This document shows, piece by piece, positions 1 to 9,596 of a DNA stretch of 46,972 nt (its first letter is position 1; each line of letters begins with the position of its first letter). The DNA is from Bacteroidota bacterium (GTDB lineage: Bacteria > Bacteroidota > Ignavibacteria > SZUA-365). Position numbers and translations under genes: made by a program. The DNA lies in the NCBI GenBank assembly GCA_014860565.1, contig JACZJN010000005.1, positions 1-46,972 on the forward strand, written 5' to 3'. Under the pieces are notes generated by a model that did no database searches, had not been told where the DNA came from, and saw only the letters and a program-made list of their open reading frames with translations.

Positions 1-1
1 C

Positions 2-2092
2 CTGTTCTACAATGACAAGAACAACGAGTACACCATCTTCGCATGGACGCATCCGACGGCGGCGGGCAAGGACATCCGCTATCAGAAAATCGCCCTCCCC
101 GCATGGATCGAACAGTGGCCGGCGGGTGGCTGGCCGGTGACGGAGGCGAAGTCGGACCAGATCCTGCCGCAGGCAAACCGCGAGGTGTTCGTCTGGCAGG
201 ACGGGCGGCGGGATCCGATTCCATACGACCTCCAGGACGACGAGAACATCTACTGCCAGACACCGGGCGACTGCACGGGTCCGACGCAGATGAACTGGCG
301 CGACGTATTCGCGCGTTGGGCTTTCGGCACCGACGCGCGGGAGTTCCGGTATGTGACCAATCCCGAGGACGGGTCCACGTTCGTGGTCTGGACGGAGGAT
401 CGTGATCCGTACAACACACCCCAATCGATCGTGTTCATCCAGAAATTCGACAAGGACGGCGTTCCCCGCTGGAGCAACAACGGTGAGGCGGTCAGTCCGA
501 TGAATGTCTACGATTTGGATGCAAAGCTGCCGGATGTGTGTATTTCCGACCAGGGATCGGCGATTGTCGCATATCAGCGGACGAGCCCAGTTACTGGCCG
601 TGAAGAATGCCTGGCCACGAAATTCAATGCAGCCGGCCTGCAGCCTTGGCCCGCTCCCGCACTGCACGGCTACACCTGGTCTTCGGCGTATACCGTCCTG
701 GCAGACTCGTACACCGAGCCTCGCATTCTGTCAAGTGGTAATGGTAATGCGGTGGTTGCAGTATTGGACTCGAATAGCACAAACAACGTGACGTTTCCGC
801 ATATCTTCTCCGTCGCAAGCAATGGCGCGAATATACCGATCGGTTTGATCAATACTGCAACCCAAACGTCAGTGAGCGACAATCATGATCTGCAATTCGT
901 GTTCAACGGGATCAACGCGTACTATACGATCACGCGGAGCTGGAGTCAACCACTCATCGTTTGTGGCGCATACGACCCCTCCATCATTCCCCTGAACCCA
1001 CCATTTCGTTACGATGCGCACGCTATTTCGTTTGTCGGATTCGACAGCTACGACGTCATCAGCCGTGATTATCTGCTGTCTCCAAACTTCAGCGAGCTGT
1101 CCTTCGCGTATTCCATACAGTCGCAGGCTGGTGGTTCCTATGACGTGTGGGTCGGTCGCTACGGATATGTCTCCGGAGCATCCACACCACCCGCGACCTA
1201 CCAAGTCACGATGAACATGCCCTACGTCGATTCGAAAATGCCCGCCATCGCGGCCGACAGCGTGGTTAATACACAGTCAGGCAAGCAAGGCGTGCTGTTG
1301 GCTTGGGATACGGAAACGCATGCGCCCGGCTATCCTATCACCCATCGCGTGGAGAGCAATCGTTTCAAATTCCCGGGGGCCATGCAACCGGAATTCCTCA
1401 CGCATCTGATCCTCGCCAACGGCCTTTCCGCCCCCTCGCATCCCGACATCGCCCGCGTGATCGGCACCGCGCTGCTGGTGAGTCCGGCCGGAGTCGTGGT
1501 CTGGGAAGGCGGCGGCGAACTCGGACCCTGCACGCCCGCACGTCCGACGGAGATCTACGGCCAGTATGTCATCTACGACCGTTCTGCCCCGAATCCCGGA
1601 CCGCAATGGTCGCAGGCCGAATTGATCGCACCGGGAACCGGGAACTATCATCAGACGCGTCCGATGGTGGACCAGTCCATGCCCGGAGGCGTCGCGGTAT
1701 TCTGGTATGATGGTCAGACCGGTAACAAGAGCATCATGGGCACGCGTTTGCCGGAGCTGCACACCGATATCGGCTGGGCGAAGGATCGCGGCAAGGAGGT
1801 CCCGGCCGGAACCGGCACCTTCTCGCTCGGCGCCGTATGGCCTCAACCCGCACAGACGCTGGGCGCGCCGGTGCACGTCACCATCGATGCCGCAACGGGA
1901 CGGACCGCCGTGCTCGAGCTGCATGACCTGCTCGGCCGGAAGGTCGTGACCCTGTTCGAAGGCGAGGTGAAGGACAGCGGCATGCTTGTCCGCTTCACCC
2001 CGGCGCATTACCGGCTCGCGCCGGGCGTTTACCTGCTGCGCTTCAGTGATGGAGAGAAGCAGCAGGTGAAGCCAATCACCCTGATCCGTTGA
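2..2092 (+). CDS. T9SS-secreted protein with W-x-D-x-R repeats, 5' end cut off by window
   Basis: The reading frame is open from the first bases of the window, so the start and any signal peptide lie upstream; the ATG-like start near 137 is internal. About 696 residues are visible. Segments such as VFVWQDGRRDP, VVWTEDRDP and VAVFWYDG recur in the visible part. This resembles blade-like repeats of secreted beta-rich proteins, but I cannot assign a named family. The last ~85 residues form a T9SS type A sorting domain: WPQP, LHDLLGRKV, APGVYLLRF and a basic end PITLIR. The protein is therefore probably exported by Sec, passed through the type IX machinery and attached at the cell surface or released. 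It resembles the remnant at 14784-15889 on the other strand, which has the same WEDxR/WTEDR motifs. Substrate and role are unknown. Confidence 0.85.
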   Translation: MFYNDKNNEYTIFAWTHPTAAGKDIRYQKIALPAWIEQWPAGGWPVTEAKSDQILPQANREVFVWQDGRRDPIPYDLQDDENIYCQTPGDCTGPTQMNWRDVFARWAFGTDAREFRYVTNPEDGSTFVVWTEDRDPYNTPQSIVFIQKFDKDGVPRWSNNGEAVSPMNVYDLDAKLPDVCISDQGSAIVAYQRTSPVTGREECLATKFNAAGLQPWPAPALHGYTWSSAYTVLADSYTEPRILSSGNGNAVVAVLDSNSTNNVTFPHIFSVASNGANIPIGLINTATQTSVSDNHDLQFVFNGINAYYTITRSWSQPLIVCGAYDPSIIPLNPPFRYDAHAISFVGFDSYDVISRDYLLSPNFSELSFAYSIQSQAGGSYDVWVGRYGYVSGASTPPATYQVTMNMPYVDSKMPAIAADSVVNTQSGKQGVLLAWDTETHAPGYPITHRVESNRFKFPGAMQPEFLTHLILANGLSAPSHPDIARVIGTALLVSPAGVVVWEGGGELGPCTPARPTEIYGQYVIYDRSAPNPGPQWSQAELIAPGTGNYHQTRPMVDQSMPGGVAVFWYDGQTGNKSIMGTRLPELHTDIGWAKDRGKEVPAGTGTFSLGAVWPQPAQTLGAPVHVTIDAATGRTAVLELHDLLGRKVVTLFEGEVKDSGMLVRFTPAHYRLAPGVYLLRFSDGEKQQVKPITLIR

Positions 2093-2110
2093 GCGGTACG
2101 AGAACCGCGA

Positions 2111-2140
2111 TGTCCGTGAGGACATGTCTGTGAGGACATG
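2111..2140. repeat. Tandem pair of small hairpin units
   Basis: Two near-identical units end in GTGAGGACATG (2111-2126 and 2127-2140). Each can fold on itself, with TGTCC pairing to GGACA around a GTGA loop. They lie 19 bases after the stop of the first gene. They look like an intergenic REP-like element rather than a gene part; function is unknown. Confidence 0.6.
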
Positions 2141-2154
2141 AACCTGCTTCGCGT

Positions 2155-2178
2155 GGAGGGGTGCGACCGCACCCCTCC
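2155..2178 (+). terminator. Perfect GC hairpin between secreted-protein genes
   Basis: An 11-bp perfect stem (GGAGGGGTGCG with CGCACCCCTCC) has only two unpaired bases between the arms. It sits between the stop at 2092 and the start at 2224. There is no T-run after it, so it may be a processing or attenuation hairpin, or a dispersed palindrome, rather than a classical rho-independent terminator. Confidence 0.45.
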
Positions 2179-2223
2179 CTCCTGTCCGCAACGAGGATGT
2201 TCCATCGCACGCACGGAGTTGTC

Positions 2224-5200
2224 ATGAATGTAGCATACAGATCGCTTTTCATCCTGTTCATTTCATTAGCACACAATGGATTCCTGCACGCCGGTTCTGA
2301 TCCCTCGCTTTCCGGCAGTGCATCAACTTTGCGATTCCCGCTGCATTTCATCGCGAATGCGGGGCAGTGGAATGCGGATATTCAATTCGGGATCATCCGT
2401 GGTACGGACAAGGCGGCGTTCACACGTGAAGGTGTTCGCTTTTATTCCCCCGCGGAACGACCCGATGTGTTGCCCCTGCTCGAAACGGGAGCGCAGGCCG
2501 CGGCCACCACGAAACGGACCCTCGCGTGCAAGATGCTGGAATTCGTGAATCCCTCGCCGAACTTGCGCATGGAGGGCATCGGTCGCATCGAAACACACAC
2601 CAATTTCTATCGCGGCAATGACATGGCGAACTGGCGGACGGATGTCCCGACGTTCAGCGGGGTGCGGTATGTGAACGCCTGGGACGGCATCGATGTCGAA
2701 TACATCGAGAAAGATGGCAAGCTTCGGCAGCGAATCATCCTGCATGAAGGAGCGGACGCGAGGCAGGTTGTTTTCGCAAGCGGAGGTCTCACGGAATTGG
2801 AAATATCCACCGTTGACGAAAGCTCCCCTCGGCTGGTGAAGAAAGACGGCAAGCTCGTTCTCCCGCCGCCGTCACGGGTAATCCCGTACCGAAATTTCTT
2901 CGATGTACGCAAGGCGATCGAGACGGAATTCAACACATTCTTTGGCGGCAGCGGCATCGATGCCGGCATGGGCATGGGCGGGGACAAGGAAGGCAATATC
3001 CATATAGCGGGCGTAACAACCTCGAGCGATTTCCCTGTCCATCGCGCCATGCAGCCATCGCATGCCGGCGGCACGCTGGAGCATGATTATTTCGTCACAC
3101 GCCTGAGCGACGATGCGCGGACGATAATCTTTTCGACCTACCTGGGTGGCTCAGGGGATGAATGGTCAGGGCCGATGAAGAGTGAATTTCTTGGTACCTA
3201 TGTTGTCTCGCCCAAAAACATGGTAGCCGTCGGTGATCTCGCCTGTACGCATGTGTTGTGCAACACGGGATCCGTGGACTTTCCGAATACACCGGGCAGC
3301 CTTCAAGCGACGCGGTATGATGGCAGTCCGGTTTGGCGGTCCTCGACCGCGGTGGTGCGTCTCGGCCAGACCGGCGCGTTGGAGGCAGCGACCTGGCTTG
3401 GCGGCCCGACGTTCTTCGGCGGCATGGATATAACCACCGACCCATCGGGGAATGTCATTGTGCTCGGACTCGCTCCGGGAGAACAGTGGTTTGTGACGCC
3501 TGGAAGCCTACAGGACACTCCCAAACGCAGCCCGGTCGCCCATGATACGGTTCTGCATACCGCCGTACTGGTCAAGCTCTCGCGTGACTATTCATCCGTG
3601 CTGGTCGGCACATATATTATCGATCAGATAATATACAATCATCTCCATTTATTTCACATGGCAACGGACTCCGATGGCAACGTCATCCTTTCCTTGAATA
3701 ATTTCTATCCCACCCTGGATCCCATCCCAAGAGTAAATTCATGGATGCCACACGATCCGAAACATGGTCATATCCTGTTGAAAGTCGATGCAGCTTTCTC
3801 CAGATACATTTTCACAACTGGTCTTGGCGGCGATGCATCGATCAACAACATCATGATCGATGGTGACGATAACATTCTGATTGCAGGCACAACGTATTTC
3901 ACCGGCGGAGTCCGATTGTGGAAACCACTTTCCGAGGGACCGAGCCCGTTGTACCTTGCCAAATTCCCCCCGTCAGGAGTTGAACCGGTGTTCGTCACGC
4001 GATTCCCGTGGGATGCAGGTGGACCCACTACTACTTCATATGAACCACATGCACTCTATCCCCTCCCCTGCGGCGATATTTGTTTGATGGCCGGAACGGG
4101 GATCGAAAGACGGGTACCATATACCATCAACCCGCTCGACACCGTCGGCGGGATCTTTTCTCTCTTTACCATCGATCCTTCCGGTCAGAATTTCGTGTCG
4201 CTGGGATACTGGCATCTGGACGAAAAATACATCAGGCAAGCCGGTACCCATCAGGGTGGAGGGTTCTTGAATGGAGACCAGATTATCGCCCGGGGCGGCT
4301 ATTTCGTCCGCAACAACATTCTGACGGTCCTCTCCAGCGTCCTCCTCCGCTCCGCCGACAGCGTGAGCATGCTGCGCGCGCTGCAGGACAGATACGCGGG
4401 CGGTGAGAACGACCTGTTTCTCTACCGCACACGCCTGCCGGGCTGCGAGATGCTCTCGTGTTCGGTTGTGATGGAGGATTCCGTGCGGGTGACATGCACG
4501 CCGCCGCGGCTCGATCCCGAGCGGCTGACCGTCTCGGCCGAGGTGCGCAATATCCATCCCACGCTCGCGGCGGGCGATGTCGAGTGCGTGCTGGTGCTGC
4601 CGCCGGGACTCATGCTCGATCCGCCCGCGCAACCGCTGCGCAAGACGCCTCCCGCGGGCGCGCTGGCCGCGGGCGCGAGCGCGAGCTTCGCGTGGACGGT
4701 GAAAGTGGACACCGCGACGCTGCAGGGGAAGGGACTGTGGGTGGATGTGGTGACGTATTATCACCATGCCAGTGACGCGCCGGAGGGTCCGCCTTCCTCG
4801 ACGCGCTGCGATCATTACCTGGAAGTGGAATACATCCCCTACGGCGATCTCGAACTTGCCTGCACGGTCGAGGCGCCCTCGCGTCTCGATGTCAATGCCG
4901 CGAGCGATGGCTACGATCCCACGCCGTTTCCGGTGCGGCTCTCGGTGCGGAACATCTCGTCCGAAGCAGTGGATATCGCGCGCTTCGTCATCGACTTCGG
5001 CGGGGATATCGGCGGCGGCGTCTCGCCGGCGGGTGACCGCGTGCGTCCGGGACTGACGCTGGCGCCGGGCGCCTCGCACGAGGTGGCGTGGCTGCCGTGG
5101 GCCGAACGCCGCGCCGATGGGCGCACGACTCGTGTGATGGTCACGAGCGAGGCTGCCGCGGGCTCCGTGCTCGGGTTCTGCGAGACGGATGTGACCGTGC

Positions 5201-7260
5201 CGGGGCTCGCGCCGCTGCAATGCGCGGTGCCCGAACCGCTGCGCATCTTCATTCCCGAGGACACCACGGGCTGGCAGGCGGGGCCGTTCACCGTCGGTGT
5301 GACGCTGCGGCAGGTGCTCGACACGTTGCTGCTCGACGCATTCGCCGAAGTCGATCTCTCCGGCTGCCAGTACCTGCGACTCGCGGCAGGCGAGAGTCCG
5401 CTGCGTGGGCCATTGCGCCTCCGCGCCGACGAGCGCGATACGCTGCGCTGGGCGCTGTCACTGCGGGAGATTCCACCGGGCGGCGCGAGCGATACGATTC
5501 GCTACCGCCTCTCCGCCGGCGGGGGACGCTGGCAGCGGGAGTGTATCGACATCGTGCCCATCACGCCGTTCATCGAGGGCGCCTCCTGCGGGATCGCGGC
5601 GCGCGACTCGCTCTCGGCCGCGGAGATCGCGAGCTTCACCCCCGTGTATCTGGATTTCACGCTGGAGAACACCGGCACGGTGCCGTTCGAGGTGTCGCGG
5701 TACGAACTGTCGATGGGCACGGGTGGCGGACTGCGCAGCGTGGTGCCGCTGCGTCAGAACGGCGAGACGCTCGCGGGTGGGGCGCGGGTGGTGAAGTTCT
5801 GGGAACTGCGCGGCGAGAAGGTGCCGACGGATCGAATGATGCGTTGCGTGGTGACGGCCTATGGTCCGGCCGAGAACGTGATCGCCGCCTGCGAACACGT
5901 CATCCGGATCGAGGCGACCGACGGCGCGGTCACCTGCGCGCTCACGCTACCCGATCGCATCGCATTCGACCGCGACAGTCTGCGCTACGCTCCCAATCCC
6001 TTTTCGGCTGCGCTGCGACTGGACAATCCATTCGACAGTGACGAAACAAACGTCGAAGTGGAAATGGATCTCACAGCCGCACCGGAGTTGCATCTGGCAA
6101 CTGGAGAAAGCGCGACCCACCCGCTCGCCCTGCTTGGAAAGACCGCTGCGCTGCAATGGCAGCTCGAGGCCATCGCCACACCGGCCGAAGCCGCGCAGGA
6201 TGTGCTCGTACGCTTCCGAAGCAACCAGCACCCCGATTGGAGCACCTGCCGTGCAACGGTACTGCTGGAGCCCTGGCCGGAGATCGCGGAGGTGCGCTGC
6301 GCGACCGCAGGACACGACTCCATGTTCGCCGATGCGGCCTACGAGGCCATCGTCCCGGATCCGATCCAATTCTCCTACACCGCGACGAACAGCGGCACGG
6401 TCTCGCTCACCGGTTGCCAAGCGGCAATCGTCTTGCCCGCGGGCTTTGCTCTCGCGGGGTCGGACAGCATACAATCCTTCGGTGCGAACGCGCCGGGCAT
6501 GATCGCACCCGGCGAGAGCACGACGAGGTGGTGGACGGTGACGACCACCGATCAGCTCCAGGGCTTCGGTGCACGGGACGTCACCTGGGTGTGGTCGAGC
6601 GACCAACAGGGCAGCACGGGCGGCTGCACGCACACCGTGCGGGTTCTCCCTGACCCTTCATCCGGCATCGTGCTCACACCACGGCGATTGTACTTCGAGG
6701 CGGAATCCGGGAGCGCGCTGCCTGCGGCACAGTCGGTGAAGCTCTGGACCGGCGGCGGACTCCCGATGCCGTGGACCATGCAATCCGACGCATGGTACAT
6801 CGATATCGATCCCATCGCGGGCGACCGCACGGCAAGCATCGCGGTGCAACCCAACACCACCTTGCTGAACAAGGGACTGCACTCGAGCACCATCACCGTC
6901 GGAGGTGCCGCTGGTAATCCTCCACGGAATATCACCGTGGACTACATGATCTCCAGTCTGACCGAGGTCGAGGGACATCCCACGGCGCGCGCGCTTTCTC
7001 TCGGACCGGTGTATCCGCATCCCATTCCCCTTGCGGGAGAGGCGCGGATCCTCATACGCGGTCCGCGTGGTCAGTCCCTGCGGGTGACGCTGCATGACCT
7101 GCTCGGCCGGGAGCGCGCGCTGCTGCGCGAGGGCATGACAACGGAGCGTGAGATCCTGTATCTTCGTCCCGCCGCGCTGGGGCTCGCGCCGGGCGTCTAC
7201 CTGTTGCGCGTTCATTCAACCGAAGGACTGCAGACGAGAATAGTGACGGTGGTGAGGTAA
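2224..7260 (+). CDS. Giant secreted SBBP/DUF7948 protein with Cys-clamped Ig-like repeats, BACON-like domain and T9SS tail
   Basis: A 1678-aa protein. The ATG at 2224 is preferred over the upstream in-frame ATG at 2161 because GGAG lies 6 bases before it and it begins a signal peptide (MNVAYRSLFILFISLAHNG). Residues ~35-270 resemble DUF7948 (FIANAGQW, GVRFYSP, RIILHEGAD). Residues ~270-735 hold beta-propeller-type SBBP repeats (FGGSGIDAG, STYLGGSGDEW). From ~740 to ~1480 there are six domains of 115-135 aa, each with a cysteine near its first and last strand (LSCSV, LACTV, LQCAV, ASCGI, VTCAL, VRCAT). A BACON-like domain (~1480-1575) and a T9SS type A sorting domain (~1590-1678: LHDLLGRERALL, LAPGVYLLRV) follow. 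Probably a surface adhesin or scaffold; ligand unknown. GC content rises sharply from the SBBP half to the Ig-like half. It is a close paralogue of the gene at 9597-14672. Confidence 0.88.
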   Translation: MNVAYRSLFILFISLAHNGFLHAGSDPSLSGSASTLRFPLHFIANAGQWNADIQFGIIRGTDKAAFTREGVRFYSPAERPDVLPLLETGAQAAATTKRTLACKMLEFVNPSPNLRMEGIGRIETHTNFYRGNDMANWRTDVPTFSGVRYVNAWDGIDVEYIEKDGKLRQRIILHEGADARQVVFASGGLTELEISTVDESSPRLVKKDGKLVLPPPSRVIPYRNFFDVRKAIETEFNTFFGGSGIDAGMGMGGDKEGNIHIAGVTTSSDFPVHRAMQPSHAGGTLEHDYFVTRLSDDARTIIFSTYLGGSGDEWSGPMKSEFLGTYVVSPKNMVAVGDLACTHVLCNTGSVDFPNTPGSLQATRYDGSPVWRSSTAVVRLGQTGALEAATWLGGPTFFGGMDITTDPSGNVIVLGLAPGEQWFVTPGSLQDTPKRSPVAHDTVLHTAVLVKLSRDYSSVLVGTYIIDQIIYNHLHLFHMATDSDGNVILSLNNFYPTLDPIPRVNSWMPHDPKHGHILLKVDAAFSRYIFTTGLGGDASINNIMIDGDDNILIAGTTYFTGGVRLWKPLSEGPSPLYLAKFPPSGVEPVFVTRFPWDAGGPTTTSYEPHALYPLPCGDICLMAGTGIERRVPYTINPLDTVGGIFSLFTIDPSGQNFVSLGYWHLDEKYIRQAGTHQGGGFLNGDQIIARGGYFVRNNILTVLSSVLLRSADSVSMLRALQDRYAGGENDLFLYRTRLPGCEMLSCSVVMEDSVRVTCTPPRLDPERLTVSAEVRNIHPTLAAGDVECVLVLPPGLMLDPPAQPLRKTPPAGALAAGASASFAWTVKVDTATLQGKGLWVDVVTYYHHASDAPEGPPSSTRCDHYLEVEYIPYGDLELACTVEAPSRLDVNAASDGYDPTPFPVRLSVRNISSEAVDIARFVIDFGGDIGGGVSPAGDRVRPGLTLAPGASHEVAWLPWAERRADGRTTRVMVTSEAAAGSVLGFCETDVTVPGLAPLQCAVPEPLRIFIPEDTTGWQAGPFTVGVTLRQVLDTLLLDAFAEVDLSGCQYLRLAAGESPLRGPLRLRADERDTLRWALSLREIPPGGASDTIRYRLSAGGGRWQRECIDIVPITPFIEGASCGIAARDSLSAAEIASFTPVYLDFTLENTGTVPFEVSRYELSMGTGGGLRSVVPLRQNGETLAGGARVVKFWELRGEKVPTDRMMRCVVTAYGPAENVIAACEHVIRIEATDGAVTCALTLPDRIAFDRDSLRYAPNPFSAALRLDNPFDSDETNVEVEMDLTAAPELHLATGESATHPLALLGKTAALQWQLEAIATPAEAAQDVLVRFRSNQHPDWSTCRATVLLEPWPEIAEVRCATAGHDSMFADAAYEAIVPDPIQFSYTATNSGTVSLTGCQAAIVLPAGFALAGSDSIQSFGANAPGMIAPGESTTRWWTVTTTDQLQGFGARDVTWVWSSDQQGSTGGCTHTVRVLPDPSSGIVLTPRRLYFEAESGSALPAAQSVKLWTGGGLPMPWTMQSDAWYIDIDPIAGDRTASIAVQPNTTLLNKGLHSSTITVGGAAGNPPRNITVDYMISSLTEVEGHPTARALSLGPVYPHPIPLAGEARILIRGPRGQSLRVTLHDLLGRERALLREGMTTEREILYLRPAALGLAPGVYLLRVHSTEGLQTRIVTVVR

Positions 7261-7272
7261 CGCGCAGGGGAG

Positions 7273-7305
7273 CCCGAGGATGAAGGGAGCCCCTTCATCC
7301 TCGGG
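7273..7305. terminator. 15-bp perfect stem-loop after the SBBP gene
   Basis: CCCGAGGATGAAGGG and its exact complement CCCTTCATCCTCGGG are separated by AGC, 12 bases after the stop codon at 7260. A weak T-containing stretch follows, but no clean T-run. It probably ends or stabilises the upstream transcript. Its GAGGATGA core resembles the repeats that flank dapF at 33694 and 34647, so it may belong to a dispersed palindrome family. Confidence 0.6.
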
Positions 7306-7397
7306 ATACTCTTCGATCCGCGCTTCCGGCTGCATGCTTTCCCGGCCAGCGGGAGTTTCCTACATTACCACATCCTGTCCCTTATCGTGCGGATGTC

Positions 7398-9452
7398 ATG
7401 AAAAAACTCCTGTTGATCCTTTTTCTCTGCGCCACGCCGCTGCAGGCACAAACCGACCTGCTCGAGCAGGCGCTGTCCGGCTTCGGCCTCGATTCCTCCA
7501 CCGTGGGTTACCGGCCGCTGTCGACGTGGACCACCTCCGACCGCTCGGATCCCTTTCGCCTGCATTACTTCGACCAGCTGCTGGCGCGTCCGCTGAAGAT
7601 CCCGAACTTCACACGCGAGATGCTCTGGCGCTACAATCTCTGGCTTGAAGCCGACAGTGCGAATTTCCCGCGTCCCACGCTCGCGAAAATCCGTCCCCTC
7701 TCCGGACTGATCATGAATTCCGCCCGCAACCTCGGACACGACGTCGGCAAGTACGGCTTCGACTACACGCCGCGCATCACGACGGACGAGCCGTTGCTCG
7801 ATGCGGTGCGGGATCTCTATACCGAAGCCGGGCGTGACATGGGCGACAACATCGTTTATCCCCTGCCGACCCAGGACTGGAGCGATATCGCCGGGAAATT
7901 CCGGAAGCAGATCGCCGCGCTGCCTGCCGACCTGCAGCAGTCCCTCGCCCGCATCGTCGCCGCCATCCGCGAGGCCGGACGCTGGCGTGCGAAATCGCTC
8001 GCCGGCATCGATCCCGCGCAGTACCGGCACATCTACTCCAGCACCACGCTGGAGGAGTCGCAGTGCGACGCGCACACCTTCGACCAGACCGTGTACGACG
8101 CGGCAGTGGCCTTCGACGGTGCGTCGGCATCCTGGGGCGCCATGCAGCTGGCGCAGGCGGTAGAGAAGGAGCTTCCCCTGCTGCGCCGCCTTGCGGGTGA
8201 TTATGTCTGCGACATCCCCACTCCCGCCGGACGCATCGTGCTCGCCGGGCGCGACACGGACGTGCATGCCGCACCGGACTGCGCGCTGCTGATCGACTTC
8301 GGCGGCGACGACCTCTATGTCGGACCCGCCGGCGCGTCCTCTCCCGATCTTCCCGTCTCGGTGCTCATCGACGTTGCGGGTGACGACCAGTACCGCTGCG
8401 AGTACTCGGACATGCCCGCGCAGGGTGCCGGCGTCCTGGGCATCGGCATGCTGATCGATCTCGCGGGCGACGACCATTACATGGCGCACACCTTCGCCCA
8501 AGGCTGCGGCCGCTTCGGCGTCGGCGTGCTGTATGATGAAAGCGGAACGGACGAATACCGCAGCGAGGGGTTCGCGCAGGGCGCGGGCATGTACGGCATC
8601 GGCGTGCTGTTCGACCGCACGGGTGACGACGACTACCGCACGGTGTACTATGCGCAGGGTTACGGCTTCTCGCGTGGACTCGGCCTGTTGGTCGATGCCG
8701 CGGGCAACGACCGCTACGTCGCCGACGACATCGAACTGACGCATGTCGGCGACGAAACGCCGAAGCACAATGAAAGCGACGCGCAGGGATACGGCGCGGG
8801 ACGCCGAGGCGACCATACCGACGGACACAACATGTCCGGCGGATTGGGCATTCTCCACGATCTTCATGGCGACGACAGCTATTCCGCGGGCGTGTTCGCC
8901 CAGGGCAGCGGCTACTGGTACGGCTACGGCGTGCTCAGCGACGAGGAAGGCGACGACGTGTACCGCGGCGTGTTCTTCAACCTCGGGGCGGCGGCGCATT
9001 TCGCCATCGGCGTGCTCTTCGACAACAAGGGCAACGACCGATCCGATCTCGTGATGACGCTCGGCTTCGGCACGGCGCACGACTGTTCGGCCGCGTTCTA
9101 TATCGACGCCGACGGCGACGACAGCTACACCATGTCGGAAGGAGACGACCGCGCGTGCAGCCTCGGAAGTTCGCTGAACAATTCTTTCTCCCTATTCGCC
9201 AACATCCGCGGCAACGACCACTACGCGCCGGTGGGCAACGCGCTCGGCTACGCGATGGCGCGCCGCGCCGGGGAGTGGGCGCAGCTGGCGCCGACCACCG
9301 GACTCTTCTTCGACATCGGCGGAACGGACGAGTACGTCCACGCGCAGGCGGGGGAAGGAAAATCCTGGACACAGCAGAACGACCGCGAGTTCGGCCTGGG
9401 CGGCTACGGCATCGACATCGACGGCGGACTCATCCGCTTCGAGCGGGAATGA
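7398..9452 (+). CDS. Exported protein built of about 11 G-D-D-x-Y solenoid repeats
   Basis: A 684-aa protein with a signal peptide ending in LQAQ (residues ~1-18) and no T9SS sorting domain. Residues ~20-285 are a mixed helical region of no family I recognise. From ~290 to the end, units of mostly 22-27 residues repeat: G-[DNT]-D-x-Y, then A-Q-G-x-G, then G-x-G-[VIL]-L-x-D (for example GDDHYMAHTFAQGCGRFGVG and GTDEYRSEGFAQGAGMYGIG). The spacing and the small-hydrophobic-acidic pattern suggest a beta-solenoid with stacked Asp residues that could bind calcium or another cation; that is inference. It is not a canonical RTX repeat (GGxGxDxUx). One unit carries a ~25-residue His/Asp-rich insertion (residues ~450-475). 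The gene lies at the centre of an inverted arrangement of two giant paralogues, so a shared envelope function is possible. Confidence 0.8.
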   Translation: MKKLLLILFLCATPLQAQTDLLEQALSGFGLDSSTVGYRPLSTWTTSDRSDPFRLHYFDQLLARPLKIPNFTREMLWRYNLWLEADSANFPRPTLAKIRPLSGLIMNSARNLGHDVGKYGFDYTPRITTDEPLLDAVRDLYTEAGRDMGDNIVYPLPTQDWSDIAGKFRKQIAALPADLQQSLARIVAAIREAGRWRAKSLAGIDPAQYRHIYSSTTLEESQCDAHTFDQTVYDAAVAFDGASASWGAMQLAQAVEKELPLLRRLAGDYVCDIPTPAGRIVLAGRDTDVHAAPDCALLIDFGGDDLYVGPAGASSPDLPVSVLIDVAGDDQYRCEYSDMPAQGAGVLGIGMLIDLAGDDHYMAHTFAQGCGRFGVGVLYDESGTDEYRSEGFAQGAGMYGIGVLFDRTGDDDYRTVYYAQGYGFSRGLGLLVDAAGNDRYVADDIELTHVGDETPKHNESDAQGYGAGRRGDHTDGHNMSGGLGILHDLHGDDSYSAGVFAQGSGYWYGYGVLSDEEGDDVYRGVFFNLGAAAHFAIGVLFDNKGNDRSDLVMTLGFGTAHDCSAAFYIDADGDDSYTMSEGDDRACSLGSSLNNSFSLFANIRGNDHYAPVGNALGYAMARRAGEWAQLAPTTGLFFDIGGTDEYVHAQAGEGKSWTQQNDREFGLGGYGIDIDGGLIRFERE

Positions 9453-9454
9453 AT

Positions 9455-9587
9455 AAAGAACGCGGAGAAACGCGGATAGAGCGTATTCACGCGGATGGAT
9501 TCGTTGTCCTTCAGGAGCCGACGCGCCTGATGCATAGAAAACCATCCGCGAAAATTCGTCCGATCCGCGTTTATCCGCGTGCTCTTT
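9455..9587. repeat. Nested inverted-repeat intergenic element
   Basis: The segment between two convergent genes has outer arms at 9455-9477 and 9563-9587 (AAAGAACGCGGAGAAACGCG against ATCCGCGTTTATCCGCGTGC, imperfect). Inner arms are CGCGGATGG near 9491 and CCATCCGCG at 9542-9550. This 'CGCGGAT...ATCCGCG' style is typical of dispersed intergenic elements. It may act as a bidirectional terminator for the genes ending at 9452 and 9597. Confidence 0.6.
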
Positions 9588-9596
9588 CTAATGACC

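Noticed and set aside
7365-9080. A 571-codon frame antisense to the G-D-D-x-Y repeat gene
   Set aside because: Its apparent repeats (for example VVVARxIDQHAD) mirror the coding repeats on the other strand. The + frame has a signal peptide and the - frame has none.
7398-9452. The G-D-D-x-Y repeats as an RTX toxin
   Set aside because: The canonical GGxGxDxUx nonapeptide is absent, units are 22-27 residues, and there is an N-terminal signal peptide rather than a type I secretion tail.
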